Source: Cyathus striatus (taxonomy: Eukaryota; Basidiomycota; Agaricomycetes; Agaricales; Nidulariaceae). From it: DNA of 64,000 bases. Positions 43,757 through 55,222 of this stretch are shown piece by piece. The number at the start of each line of letters is the position of its first letter. Position 1 is the stretch's first letter. Position numbers and translations under genes: made by a program. A model generated the notes under the pieces. It was not told the DNA's origin, made no database searches, and saw only the letters and a list, made by a program, of their open reading frames with translations. The stretch lies in the NCBI GenBank assembly GCA_025738555.1, contig JAOVFP010000016.1, positions 744,001 to 808,000 on the forward strand. The letters are read 5' to 3'.

Positions 43757-44285
43757 TTCCTAGTACTGCACCCTTTCAACCAACTGTTCATCAAATTACG
43801 CTGTGACGACAATGAACAGTTGGACCCTCTGTTCAAGGGTTGGTGTGATGCATGACAAATGGAAAATCTGTTCAGTGAGTAATTAGTTTACATAATCATT
43901 GTGATGCGTCTGTGCGAGCTCTTGCTCGAGTCACCTCACTTTCAATTATTCTGAATCCCACAGAATGTACATTGGAAGAGGTTGTTGGTAAAGTAGGACA
44001 CGTTCAAAGGATTTTTTATTAAAAATACACTATATTCTTCAATGACTTGTGAAGAACACTAAATGATACACAGTAGTTGCAAAGTATTAGTAGTACTATC
44101 TTTAGCAACAATTATTGCAAATCACAATGATTTTTTTTTTTGAATTTCAGCTGTTCTCAAATTTCCTCATACCTCTGTTCATGGAGCAGTGTGATGTGTT
44201 ACAAAACGTATATCTGTTCATGTTCATGGCGTCGTGTGACACGTTACTGAACAGTTGGTCGAAAGGGTGCAGTAGTACTATTCAA
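43757..44285. repeat. Inverted TGAACAGTTGG-bearing repeats around a 425-bp spacer
   Basis: Left arm GCACCCTTTCAACCAACTGTTCA (about 43,770-43,792, quoted in part as CTTTCAACCAACTGTTCA), right arm TGAACAGTTGGTCGAAAGGG with TGCAGTAGTACTA (about 44,250-44,282). The arms also share a GTGTGAC/GTCACA block. Related half-sites occur at 15-225. Likely ends of a small DNA element whose exact termini are unclear. Confidence 0.5.
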
Positions 44286-44455
44286 ATAAATTTAATAAAT
44301 GATTGTTTATGATTGCCTATAGTATTCTTAATAGTACTATTCAAATAGATTGAATCAATGATTGTTTATAATTGCCTATAGTACTCTTAGTACTACTATT
44401 CAAATAGAACAAATAAATGATTGTTTATGATTGCCTGAAGTAAGTAGTATTACTA
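44268..44455 (+). repeat. Tandem repeat, three units of about 60 bp
   Basis: Unit: ACTATTCAAATAGA, then AATGATTGTTTATGATTGCC and TATAGTACTCTTAGT. A partial relative lies at 43,725-43,770. Confidence 0.75.
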
Positions 44456-44596
44456 GTACATATACAATAAAAGACAATCATATAACACCTAGCTTATTTG
44501 ATTGTACAATCATGTAACCCTGCCATTATATGATTGTAGTTAGCTGACACTTATGAGTTCGCAGCTGCGTGGATTGGAGGTGCAGGTCTAGATTGA

Positions 44597-45793
44597 GTGG
44601 ATGATGTTCGCAGTGTTAAGGGGTGTATTGCGGGTTTGCTTGGGATGCAAGGGGAGGGGGAGGGGAGGGTGGTGGCTAGTAGTGATGTGGTGTTGTTGGG
44701 TGCTGCTATCTCTTCTTCCCGAGTTTCAACTGGAATGGTAAGCGGAACTGGAACTTCACCAGAAACCCACCTGAAATCTCACCCCCAACCTCGATCATAC
44801 CCAGAACTACCTCAGCCTCAACCTCGATTACAACTTCACCCCATACTGCAACTTCACCCCATACCATAACTTTCCCAGGAACAGCCACAACCTCTTCTGC
44901 AATTTCACCCCAAACTTCAGCTGGAACCTCACTTGCACCTGCAACTTCAACCAGAACAACCTCAACCACAACCACAACTTCAACCACAACCATATCCACA
45001 ACTTCAACTTCAACCTCAGCCCCAACCTCACTGAAACCTTGACCACAACTTTGACTGCAACCGCAACCTCATCTGCAACTTCACCCCAAACTTCACCCCA
45101 AACCTCAACCCCACCCACCCAGACCGAAACATGAACAGGAGCAGTACTAATCCTAGGAACAGGAAGCATTGCATCTTCCTTTTCCCTCTCCCCCCTTCCC
45201 TCCTCTCCCTTCCCTGTTCCAACTCCCTTAAAATGAACTGGAGGATGGGGATACCTCCTAGGCGACGAGGGGTCTGCGTATGATATTGGATGAGAGGCAA
45301 TTCATGCATTGCTTGCTGAATGAGATAATGGGAGGCCACTGTCAGTGTTTATGAAGAGTGTTGTAAAGTGTTTGGGGTGTGAAGAGGGGGATGTTGTTTC
45401 TGCTGTTTATGATCCTGCTCAGGTTGGGGAAGGGGAAAAAGATCTGAGGTTGAGAGTGGCAAATGTGTGTAGGGTTGTTTTTGAATTTGCTTTTCCCTCT
45501 CCTTCTGTATCTATGACCCACTCTCCGGACCCTGTAGGCTATAGCATTTAAGATCATACTCAATGCAGCCCAAGCAGCTGCACGAACTATTCTACCGCTC
45601 TTCTCTGGCCCAAGGAAAATCGTTCTGGGGGAAAGTACACTTGTGATGGGCGGTGCATTGTGTTTGGTAAGCACGTATCGGAAGATGGTGCTTGATGCGT
45701 TGAGGGAGGAGGGGCATGTGTTTGAGAAGGTTGTGGTTGTTGATGATGTGCCTGTGGGGGCAGTTGGGTTTTTGGTTCGGTGGGCTCTTTAGC
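44597..45793 (+). pseudogene. Scattered exons of an unidentified gene, interrupted by a low-complexity insert
   Basis: Plus-strand peptides with natural composition: SVKGCIAGLLGMQGEGEGR and SSDVVLLGAAISSS (44,615-44,715), VVKCLGCEEGDVVSAVYDPA and RLRVANVCRVVFEFAF (45,360-45,500), ESTLVMGGALCLVSTYRKMV and HVFEKVVVVDDVPVGAVGF (45,635-45,790, ending at TAG). Between the first two blocks is a 44.74-45.13 kb tract of CAACCTCAACC-type repeats that does not belong. I do not recognise the family. It may continue from the 41.8-kb remnant. Confidence 0.38.
44740..45130. repeat. CAACTTCAACC/CAACCTCAACC low-complexity tract
   Basis: Runs of ACTTCAACC, CCTCAACCA and TCACCCCA produce Val/Glu-rich frames on the minus strand and Pro/Gln/His-rich frames on the plus strand. 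Both are artefacts of the repeat. Confidence 0.8.
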
Positions 45794-46470
45794 GATTGGG
45801 AGGGGGGTTTTATTTGTGGTAGGGTTTGCGGTCATCCTAGTTTGTGGTACATTTGTCCTGGTATACTCTATCTTGGTGAGGATGTGTATAAGTACTTCAT
45901 GGTGATTATTATTAAGATATGACTAGTATAAAATCAGATTTATAGCAAGATTGCAAGGATTACAAGCTGCATTCCAAGATAACTATGTTGTTATGTAGAG
46001 TTCAAAACTGAAGTATATATAAACCCTAGGACTTTTGCAGTAGTAAGGCTGTAAAATCTCTTATAACTTGTGTAAGTATGTTCACTGAAGCTTCTGCTGA
46101 CTGATCCTGAGCTGTCGCATCCCACACTGTTACTACAATTGTTCAAACAATATCTGTTGGCACCAAGTACTTATCCACCATGTTATCCTTGTGATTTCCA
46201 GAACCAGCAGTGGGCAGATTAAAATTTGAGCAAACAGCATACATATGACATAGCAAACTAAAACATCAGCATAACACATTTATGTAAAGTCCAATGACAA
46301 GAAAAATATTCACAATGCTGCAGTCCTTATACTATCCTGCATCAGGCAAAGTGCCCCAAAAGGTACATAATGGTCTGGTAATAGTGCAGCAACATGGTGG
46401 CAGGTGCAGTTTAATATGACTGGCAGTGATACCATTTCGGTGCTTGGTCTTCTGGAATTTCCAGGGCTTT

Positions 46471-46842
46471 CTATAAGACATGAATGAGCTGCAGGTTTCT
46501 GGCAAGGTGTAAATCTCTATCGCTCTTGTTGGAGCCTACTCTGTAGCAATAGGCAGTATTACTATTACTGTGTTCTTCATCACAGAATATGATGCAGGCA
46601 TGCTCCATTATGAAATTAGGCAGTGAATCTTTAATCATTTTATGTACAGTATAAAAGTGCTTTATGTCATCAGCACCAGGCAGGATGTTATGCCTATTGG
46701 CATATTCTAGCACTTCTTGATAGCCAAATAGATATCCAAATACCTTGACAGGTATGTAGTCTTCATCATCAAGATTGTATAAACGAGGAGTATAATCAGG
46801 AAGTTGAAGCTCAGGCAGCCCATTCTTCAGACTAGTTGTCAT
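46471..46842 (-). CDS. Hypothetical protein, about 123 codons, may extend past a TAG
   Basis: Starts MTTSLKNGLPELQLPDYTPR. The protein is acidic with YIPVKVFGYLFGYQEVLEYA, ADDIKHFYTVHKMIKDSLPN and CIIFCDEEHS, and ends LARNLQLIHVL. After the TAG the same frame continues with KALEIPEDQAPKWYHC, which looks coding, so the stop may be a mutation or lie in an unseen intron. No signal peptide or membrane segment. Not recognised; probably an orphan basidiomycete gene. It stands alone, about 600 bases from the edge of the Ty3 element. Confidence 0.45.
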   Translation of the reverse strand: MTTSLKNGLPELQLPDYTPRLYNLDDEDYIPVKVFGYLFGYQEVLEYANRHNILPGADDIKHFYTVHKMIKDSLPNFIMEHACIIFCDEEHSNSNTAYCYRVGSNKSDRDLHLARNLQLIHVL

Positions 46843-47457
46843 ACTATGTTGTCAAATTTTGGTCAGTTGATACCATGGGAAGAGAAACATAGCCTAAACA
46901 GACCTAAATGACATAGTAACAGCTAAGTTTGAAAAAGTAATTATGTTGAGGTTAGGTATGAAGTTAAGTTCTGAGGTCACTGAATGTTGTAGACTTGAAG
47001 GAGTTGGTCCGTTGCTTTATAATGTAAACCATCATTCACATGATTGTTCATTTTAGTCTTCTGTTTGCAATGCATGTTAAAGGGTAAGCTTGATGAATCC
47101 TGATTTTTAGTTCTATTCTTTTTATACATAGTATTACTAATTTAACTTGTTGCACCATATTTTAACTGCCACTATTTCAGCTTGAATTATATTTGAACAG
47201 AATTTAATCAGTATACTTATTATATACTTTGTATTAGTAGTCTTGTCTTCAATGTTCTATTAATTTTTGCTTTATTTTTATAAACTAAATAGTAAGTAAG
47301 TAGTCCAAATTTTGCTCTGGTGTCCTGATTTTTAATAGCCTGTGCATTTTTCCATTTATTTTACCTTCACTCTAAAAGCCCTTGCTTCATTCTAATAGTA
47401 ATTGCCTCAAATTAATTGTTCTATTATGGTTAAATGCATGGGTGCACTGTCTTACAT

Positions 47458-47662
47458 TGTAGAGGTTTGTATCCTCTATGACTTATAATCCCATAGAGTA
47501 CACCTGACCAATTCATATTGGAGAGTCTATGTAGAGTGGGAGTAAGTCCCTGTACATGTAAGCGTGGCTAGGTATTTAATAAAAGGTTGTGTTTGGCTAA
47601 GCCAGCCAGGACATACATGGCGAAATTGTATCTAAGTCTGAGTGACAATTGTACCACTTACA
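47458..47662 (-). repeat. 3' LTR of the Ty3 element
   Basis: 205 bp, TGTAGAGG...CACTTACA on the plus strand. Differs from the partner at roughly 20 positions, nearly all transitions and many as TG against CA. Confidence 0.95.
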
Positions 47663-47718
47663 CACCCCCTTGAGACCATGTCCAAGTGGTCTTAGTTCAT
47701 ATTAATGGCATTAGGGGG

Positions 47719-50246
47719 TCAAGCAGATGGTGGATTGTCATAAATGGGAGAGTCTTGTGAGCTACCCATGAGCAGTGCCATATCACCTATCTCGTCCATC
47801 TGATGATCATCTGGTAGGACATTAGTCCCCCCACTGTTTACTTGATCCAGCCCCTCTATTGGTGGGTTGTTGGACCCCCTGTTTTGAGGAGCAGATAGGG
47901 GAGGGAGCAATACTTGCGGCAACAACAGTGTACCATTCACTGATGCAGCTTGGGATGAAGAGGGGTTAAGCCCCACAGGGGTTGGTGGAGGAGGGTCAAG
48001 GGTAGTGGTGCAGGTGTAACATGAGTTCTGGTTGGATAGATACCAGAATGTAGATGCGTCACCCATCATCAGCCATAGACCTCTGCATGAGCGGACCCCT
48101 TGATACATGTGAATCTGATCCAGGTCATCCAGAGCTGGGGTCCACCAACCCACCCATTCGGGGATAGTGGGGGGTTCCCCAAACTCATCCAACCGTCGAA
48201 GGCATTCATCATCTATCAAGTCTAACAGAGAGTGTAGGAATAGAGTTCCTGCATAGTGACCTTTGAGGTAGTGTAGTCCATATGGATATGCATGGTCAAT
48301 CCATGCAGGGGTTATGCCATTCTGGATGAGTGATGTTGGGGGCATGTGCCTCCTCAATGTGTATCCACCTGAATAAGAATTCAGGTCTGGTCTGAGGGGA
48401 GAACGGTTCTCCCAGGTGGGCAACATTCCATCAGGTTATCTCTTCACAGTATAAGTGGGGTTGGGCCACTAGGAACGCGAATTCTCTTAAGTAGGCTGCC
48501 CTCGCTGTTGTCCCAAAGGGGGCCGTTGCTCTTCCTAATGAGTATCCGAAGGCTGACCTTCTACACACCTGGAACCTGAAGTCTATCACTATTCCTATGA
48601 TGTGGTTATGACTTTCTGGGTGACCATGATGAGCGATATATTTGTATATCTGGTTGATCCTCATCAAGTCCATGTTGCTGGGCATTGGTAACCCTGCTCC
48701 TTCTGATGCATTGTGCATGTTCCCCAAGAGCAACGTCACAGGTCGTTCAATAGTGGGGATCCCCCATGGTTGCCTTGTGTCCTGGATGGGTATTCCATCT
48801 CTGAATGCCTCGGCCAATAACAGATGATGCATCATGTGGTCTCTGTCTTCTGGTCGAGTGTTCTCAGCTACTAGTCTGAGGACTCATAGCAGGTCATATG
48901 CCTGCATCCTGTCTTCAGCTTTGTATGCTGGGCTCTGGGCCAGGTCATTCAGGCAGTTTGCCTGAAGGGGGTTCATGGGGAAGCCGCATGGGGCAATCCT
49001 GTACACTGGACTATTTGGTATGTATGGTTGGTTGCCACATACTTCGACACTTGATGCTTCCATGGTTAGTGCCCTGGCATATGTGGTATTCATGCGGCAG
49101 GATACATATATTGTAGGTCCATACATACCCACTAGGGTATTGTCCCTTTCTAACCTCCCTTGTCAGTTGGTGACTACCCTGAAGGTGTCTGGGATATGGC
49201 CTGCTATGCTGTCCTGGTCCTCTTGCCTCCAGATTAGTTGTCAGTTGTATTGCTGCTGTGCAGCTCTTATGTCCCTTACTTCCCAGTTCCATTGCTTTTT
49301 GGGCACCCAGTCTTCTCGTTCTGGGTCCATTGGCCTGCCGGGCTTATCATCTCCCAGGATTACTGGCCTGTCCGGTATATCATGATCCATAGCGGGATCA
49401 TGTCGAGTGGTGCAGGGGGGGCGTAGTTCTCCTGGGCATGTTAGCCATTCTTCTGTCTAATTGTGGTGGTTCCTGGCTTTGTCGTGCTGTGGAGGGGGTA
49501 TCACTCCATGCTGCCCATATAGGGAGTGCTCTCATGGGTCAGGAGCTTCCTGCTTGGAAGGTGTCTTCCCTCCTGGTGTGTTGTGTTTGATGTCGGGATG
49601 TGTCCTCCTGGCGACGGTCATGCATTTGAGGGGGTTCCTCATATTCTCTTGCTCAAGATTGATATTCCCTGGGAGGAGTGTCCTCCCATGTTGGTGGTTG
49701 TTTCGATTTTAGTCATTGGACTTCTGCCTCTAGCCAGTTGTTCCTTGTCTTCAGGGCTTTGTTTGCGGCTTTGAGGTTGCTCTTTTCTCATTCGAGATTG
49801 TCTATTCTAGTGAATAGTGTCTTGATTGAAAAGACAATGTCTGGTGGTATGTTTTCTTCATTCTCGAGGGCTGCTCCCTCATTCTGTAGTCTTTCCAGCA
49901 TGAGATGGACCTCCCTCCTGTTTTTTTCTAGCTCTTTGCATTCCTGTGTGATGAGCTCCTTTTCTGTTGCTTTCTTTTTCCCCTTATTCTTCTTTTCCTC
50001 CTTCATTGGTGGCACTGGTTCATCAGTGTCATCTATTTCCATCTCCTTGATCTGACTTGTTGTGGGTTGCAGGTTTTGGGGTGGTCCCCAGAAAGGTGCC
50101 CATGGGCCATATGGTGGTGGTGGCAGTAGGTGGTATGGGTTGCCCATATGATGGGGGTACATCCCCAGTGTCATGCCCATAGGAGGGTATCCTCCATAAG
50201 GGCCTGTTCTGAATGTTGTGTGGTTGGGGAATGATCCCCATGTCAC
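47719..50246 (-). pseudogene. Extra ORF between pol and the 3' LTR of the Ty3 element
   Basis: The first part (50,246-49,788) begins MTWGSFPNHTTFRTGPYGGY and is Gly/Pro/Met/Tyr-rich (PYHLLPPPPYGPWAPFWGPP). It then has a Lys/Glu-rich linker (KEEKKNKGKKKATEKELI) and a probable coiled coil (LEKNRREVHLMLERLQNEGA, IKTLFTRIDNLE). Further blocks follow in shifted frames: AYDLL...MMHHLLLAEAFRDGIP, GRATAPFGTTARAAYLREFA, and MLPTWENRSPLRPDLNSYSG to DNPPSA at 47,719. I have the impression of similar proteins accompanying other mushroom Ty3 elements. It lies in the env position, but no signal peptide or membrane span is visible, so I do not call it an envelope. Function unknown. Stops again sit mainly at TGA. 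Confidence 0.6.
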
Positions 50247-50573
50247 CCTGTATTGTCCGTGTCCTGTTGCATGTATCTGCTCCTGTTTGCCCTCCCCTTC
50301 CTCAGAACTCGCTGGCAGGTTCTCCTGTCATGTTGTATTGGGTGAGTGGGGGGTCCCACTGGTATCATGATAGGAGCTAGTGCTCCCATTGAAAGATTTG
50401 CAGCAGGGTCGGTTGGCATCGAGGGGCATGCTTGATGGTGGTGTTTGTCTCATGGAGGCTGCATTCACATATTTTTCTTTCATTCGATTCTCTGCTTGGG
50501 TCATGTGATCTTTGTTCTTGCCATCCTCATATTGTGTTTGTAGTCAACTGCTGTTACTCGTTTTTGGTAATGC

Positions 50574-53500
50574 TCAAGGTTTCTGCACTCCCTGGAGTTC
50601 CAGGTATCTATCCAGTGCCTCAAGATCTTTGCATTCATGCATGGGCTCCCATGTTATGTCTCCAAGGCTCCATTTGACCTGGAATTCCAGGTTGCGGTCA
50701 TTCATCCATCGGTGGCTGATTATGTCATTCACAAACCATTCATGATCTTTGTCAATTCCGAAGTCGTAAGGTTCGGGACATGTTCTGTTAGAGAATAGGG
50801 TATTGTCCAATGCCATAAATGGTCTTAAGAGTTTGACGTGGAATGTAGGGAATATCCTATGCTTGATCAGTGCTGGTGGTAATTCTAGTGTGTATGTGGA
50901 AGTGTCTGGGAATGCTTCCAAGATGCGATATGGACCTATGTATTTTGGGCACAGTTTGCGTGCCCATCCTTTTGCAATATTGAGGTTTTCTGTGGATAAG
51001 AATACCTTTGTCCCCACTGGTATATTGGGTTCCTCATTTCGTTTCTGGTTGGCATAGTGTGTTTGAAAAGCACGGTTGGCAATGATCACATCGTGTGCTT
51101 CTGCAATATTCGACAGTGCTTGTTCTGCAAACGTGTGTATTCTGCAGTGTACTGCTTCATTGCTATGGATCTCCCGGAGCATGGATGGCATGTATCCATG
51201 GTTTAGTTCGAATGGTGCATACCCTGTGGTACTGGAGACACTTGCATTGATTGCGAATTCTGTCAAGTCAAATTTCTCGATCCAATCCTTTTGGTCCGGG
51301 TGTACCATAGTCCGGAAGATTTGTCCGGTGCTATGGTTCATGCACTCTGTTTGCCCACTCTGTTTGCCCATCTGTTTGTGGATGGAATGATGTTGACATG
51401 AGCAATTTGGTCCCCATTATTCAGTTTAGCGCTCGCCACCATGGGACATGAATTTGGAGTCATGATCACTAACTATTGAGCTAGGTAGGCCATGCAAGCA
51501 CACTATTTCCCATTTGTAGACCCATGATAGTTCGGATGCCGACATCTTGGTGTTTACTGGGATAAGGTGGACCATGCTGGTCATTCGGCATATTACTACC
51601 CACAGATAGTTATATCCTTTGGTTTCAGGGAATGGTCCCACAAAATCCATTCCTATGGAGTCCCATAGTTTGGTTGGAATGGGTAGCAGGTGTAGTTTTC
51701 CGGCTGGGTGCTGATTGGAGCTTTTCGCTCTTTGGCATAGTTCGCATGTTTGACAGAATTCTCTTGTATCTTTCACTAACTGGGGCCACCAGTACCATCT
51801 ATGTATGTATTCAGCTGTATGCTGATCCCTGAAATGTCCTACTATGTTATGTGCTTGTTCGAGAATGGTGGTGATGAGTATCCTATTTTGTGGTATGCAT
51901 GTCACCTTGTCTCCTTTTATGTTATTAGTGTGGATGATTCCACCCTTGATTGGAAAGCAGGGAAATGTCTCTGGACTGTTCATGATTAGGCTCATGAGTT
52001 TGTCTTCAAGATATCCTCTCTTTATTGACTGGATGAACATATCATCCATTGTCATTGGTGGTGGGGGTGCTGATGTCTTGTCGAAGAGTAATTCTTCGAG
52101 GGTTATCTCATTTCTCTTGAGGGGTGTCCTTGCTTCCAATGGTATGCTGGTGTGGTTACTGTGTTCAGCCAGCTCTTGTGCTTCAATATCCCTTAGTTCT
52201 CATTTTTCTTGTAGCTGCTTGCTACAGTGCACCTCTTCTGCTCACAGGGCCCTTATTTCCACATTGTGATTGAGGAGTTCCTTGTGTCTTGTGTAGGGGA
52301 GATCCTCTCCCATTGGATCGATTTGAGCGTCCGCTCATACATACTCATGTACATTGTGTATGTCTTGGGGAGTGTCGCTTTCATAGTATCGGGATAGGCA
52401 GTCCACTACTTTGTTATACTCCCCTTTGATGTATGTGATGTCGAATGAAAATCTGGCTATATAGTCCATTCATTGCTGTTGGCGATTTGACATCCTGTTT
52501 TGGGTCTTGAAGAATTCAAGTGCTTTGTGGTCAGTTATAACATGTATCTTGTATCTGACTAGTTTGTCCTCCCACTTCTGTAGGGCTTCTAGGATTGCTA
52601 ATGTTTCTAGCTCATGTACCACGTAGTTGTGTTGTGCCATGGTAAATTTCTTGGACATGAATCCTGTGGGGCGACACTTATTCCATGTTGGTCCTTGGCT
52701 GTACATGGCCCTGATGCCTGTCTTTGAGGCATCGCATATTAGCCATATGGCCTCGTTGGATTGCAGGTCAATCGGCCATAGTACTGGTGTTTTACAGCAT
52801 ATTTGCTTGATCATGTCGAAGCACCATTGGTGTATGGGGTGCCACATGAATGGGGCTCCATTCTGAGTGATGGCCAGCAGTGGGCTGGTGTATACAGATA
52901 TGTTTGGTAGGAAGTGTCCTATGTAGTTAATGAGGCCAACAAATCATTGCATGTCATTGTAGTCCCTGGGTGTGTGCCAGTTCCTGATGTGGCTTAGCTT
53001 GTCTGAATCAGGGTGTATCCCTTTGTCGTCAATGATATGGCCCAGGCATTCTACTTGTTCAGCATATAACTCACACTTGGCCCATTTGAGAAACAGCTCA
53101 TTTGCTCGTAGGTGGTCAAATACCAGCTTGAGGTGGGCCTCATGTTCCTCAACAGTGTTTGAGAAGATGAATATATTGTCTATGTACACATGTACAAATC
53201 GGCCTATCACATCCCAGAATATTGCCGTCATTAGTCACTGGAAAGTTGCCAGTGCATTGCAGTCTCCTTGCTGCATGATGTGGCTAAGGTATGTGCCACA
53301 TATCATAGTGAATGCCGTCTTGGTTACATCTTCTGGCCTTATGTGTACTTGTTTGTATGCATCGGTTAGGTCAATCTTCAACCTGTAGCAGCTTCTTGCT
53401 ACATCTTCCCTTATTACATCCTGGTCTGGTAATGGTGTTACATCTTTGACTGTGTTATCATTTCGTTGGCATGCATCGATGACAGTGCAAAGGTGATTGT

Positions 53501-54592
53501 TCTTCTTTGCTAGGCATAGTAATGGTGCCACCTGAGCTACCAATCATGGTTCCCACCACCCAGCATTCTGGTATTGGTTGAGTTTCTCATGAAACTCATT
53601 TTGCAGAGAATTAGGGCACCTGGGCATGTGATACGTATATTGTTTATTCTCGTCAATTAGGTTAATCTTGTGGTTAACTTCTCAGAATGGTGGTAGTCAT
53701 TCAGGTGTACCATTAAGGAGGTCTGAGTAGTCCTCCAGCCAATGTTGTCAGAGGGTGGGGATATTCTCCTCCTTTCATTTGCCTTTGTCTACCTTAGGCT
53801 GGTGATTGATACTACTGGGAGCATAATGCTCCTGCAGTTCATTTATTGATTGTTCATATTCCAATTCGCTACCTGTGTTAAGTCTGTGGATACTCACATC
53901 CCCAGGTGGTGGTTTGAATTCCATTTGGTCTGATATTTTGTGCAGTTGGGGGGATCCAAATAGCACACTTTTAATGATATTCTTGGCTCCTCCCAAGGTT
54001 TGCATGCCTGCAATCATATAGTTCCATTCCATTGGCATGCATGAGTCATATGTCCATACTGACGGTGTTTTGCATTGAGGGCCTGATTTTGGAGGTATTC
54101 CTCCTCAGTCATAAGAAGAGATGGATGTCCATCTGGCAGTGTATTCGTAGGTCGAGCCCCTTCCACATCTGGTACCTCTTCCATTGTCGGCTTCAGGGCT
54201 CGATGCCCTAGTCATTTTTCTTTTACATTGCCTGTTCAGTGTTGGCAGAGGCATCCCTCTGTTTCTTTTAGGGTCACACATACGGCTGGGAAGGATTGGC
54301 CATTGACAATTACTGTATCCATTTCGAAGTCCAGTTTTACCTTTAAGTCTCACATTGTGGGTGTTCCCACTATCATATTGTATTGGTCGAAGTTGGCTAC
54401 GTTGGCATAAGCCATTTTTCCGGCTCCTGGTAATCCCAGGTTCAGGTATGTCCCATACTTGATGGTGGATCGGCTTCCGACAGTTCCAAGCTGCAGGATG
54501 TATTCCTTGAATAGTCAGCTTACAGCTATGTCCACTGTTTGGGCATAGGTCAGGGTTATCCCCATGGTTGTACTCCCAGAGTCCCAGAGTGT
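50574..54592 (-). pseudogene. pol: Ty3 pol: protease, reverse transcriptase, RNase H, integrase, chromodomain
   Basis: One frame across 4 kb. Protease LWDSGSTTMG near 54,575. RT: APLLCLAKKNNHLCTVIDAC, LKIDLTDAYKQVHIR, and FVHVYIDNIFIFSNTVEEH with YIDN where YLDD is usual. RNase H: WLICDASKTGIRA, ETLAILEALQKWEDKL, VITDHKALEFF. Integrase: HHCC zinc finger (QAHNIVGHFRDQH...CQTCELCQ), catalytic Asp in GMDFVGPFPE and SDHDSKF; the region around the third acidic residue (QSGQTECMN) follows a frame break near 51,400. A chromodomain closes it (EWFVNDIISHRWMNDRNLEF, WEPMHECKDLEALDRYLEL). TGA codons replace Arg at GTPE*LPPF*EV, WWEP*LVAQ, ATFQ*LMTA, DMQ*FVGL and EYV*ADAQ. The products would normally copy the RNA genome and insert it, with the chromodomain steering to heterochromatin. 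Confidence 0.93.
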
Positions 54593-55068
54593 TGATATGC
54601 CGGCTTTGAAAATATAGTTATTTTTCGATTATTAATTCATTCATTCTGTCTTTTATATTATATATTCAAATTTGTGTAAGGAACCAACCCACAAGTACAA
54701 GAGCTGGAGTGAGTCCCGGACTGCCAGCTATAGTATTTTAAAACAAAATACCTTACTAAGGGACAAGTACAAGGGCTGGGTTTGAGGCCCGTGCCACCAG
54801 CCAAAGTATCTTATTGATACAAAACAAGGGTATTGAAACCAGATTATATGGGCTTGCAGTTTCTTGCATTTATTTAATATATTACACTCATTTCACAGTG
54901 GCTATAGTCCTACTACTATTACTTTTATTATTATTATTCTATGACAAGGCTGTTGTACCTCTCCTGTACACCTCAAATGGTGTTCCATCACCAAGTCCGA
55001 TGCATCATGTGCCAGTGTATGTAACAACTCCGAGAAAAATCCCAATCTGGGTACATGGGCCGGTATCG
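54593..55068 (-). mobile_element. Repeat T, copy 2, inserted in the Ty3 element
   Basis: Reverse-orientation match to 10,293-10,745, entering with TGATATGCCGGC and leaving near GCCGGTATCG. It separates the gag frame from the protease frame. The outer 20 bp are uncertain, and AGTGT occurs both immediately before it and 10 bp after it. Confidence 0.6.
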
Positions 55069-55222
55069 CTGCTGCCAGTGTTCATATGATTCCTCTTGCA
55101 TTCCCTGCATGTATGGGTTGCAGTGTAGGTAGGACCCTATGGTTCTCATTGTGGACCTGTATCTGGTTGGGTGCGTGTTCTTGGATTCTGATCCATGTGG
55201 GATTATTTTGCATAGGTTGTGT

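Noticed and set aside
44706..45339. Val/Glu-rich minus-strand frames
   Set aside because: Low-complexity CAACTTCAACC tract read backwards.
45587..45835. Minus-strand 82-codon Pro/Thr/Gln-rich frame
   Set aside because: Antisense to a more protein-like plus-strand frame ending at 45,793; low-complexity composition.
48898..49774. Several plus-strand frames
   Set aside because: Antisense to the mutated third ORF of the Ty3 element; no independent support.
47719..50246. Envelope gene making the Ty3 element an errantivirus-like form
   Set aside because: No signal peptide, membrane span or fusion-like feature can be seen; position alone is not enough.
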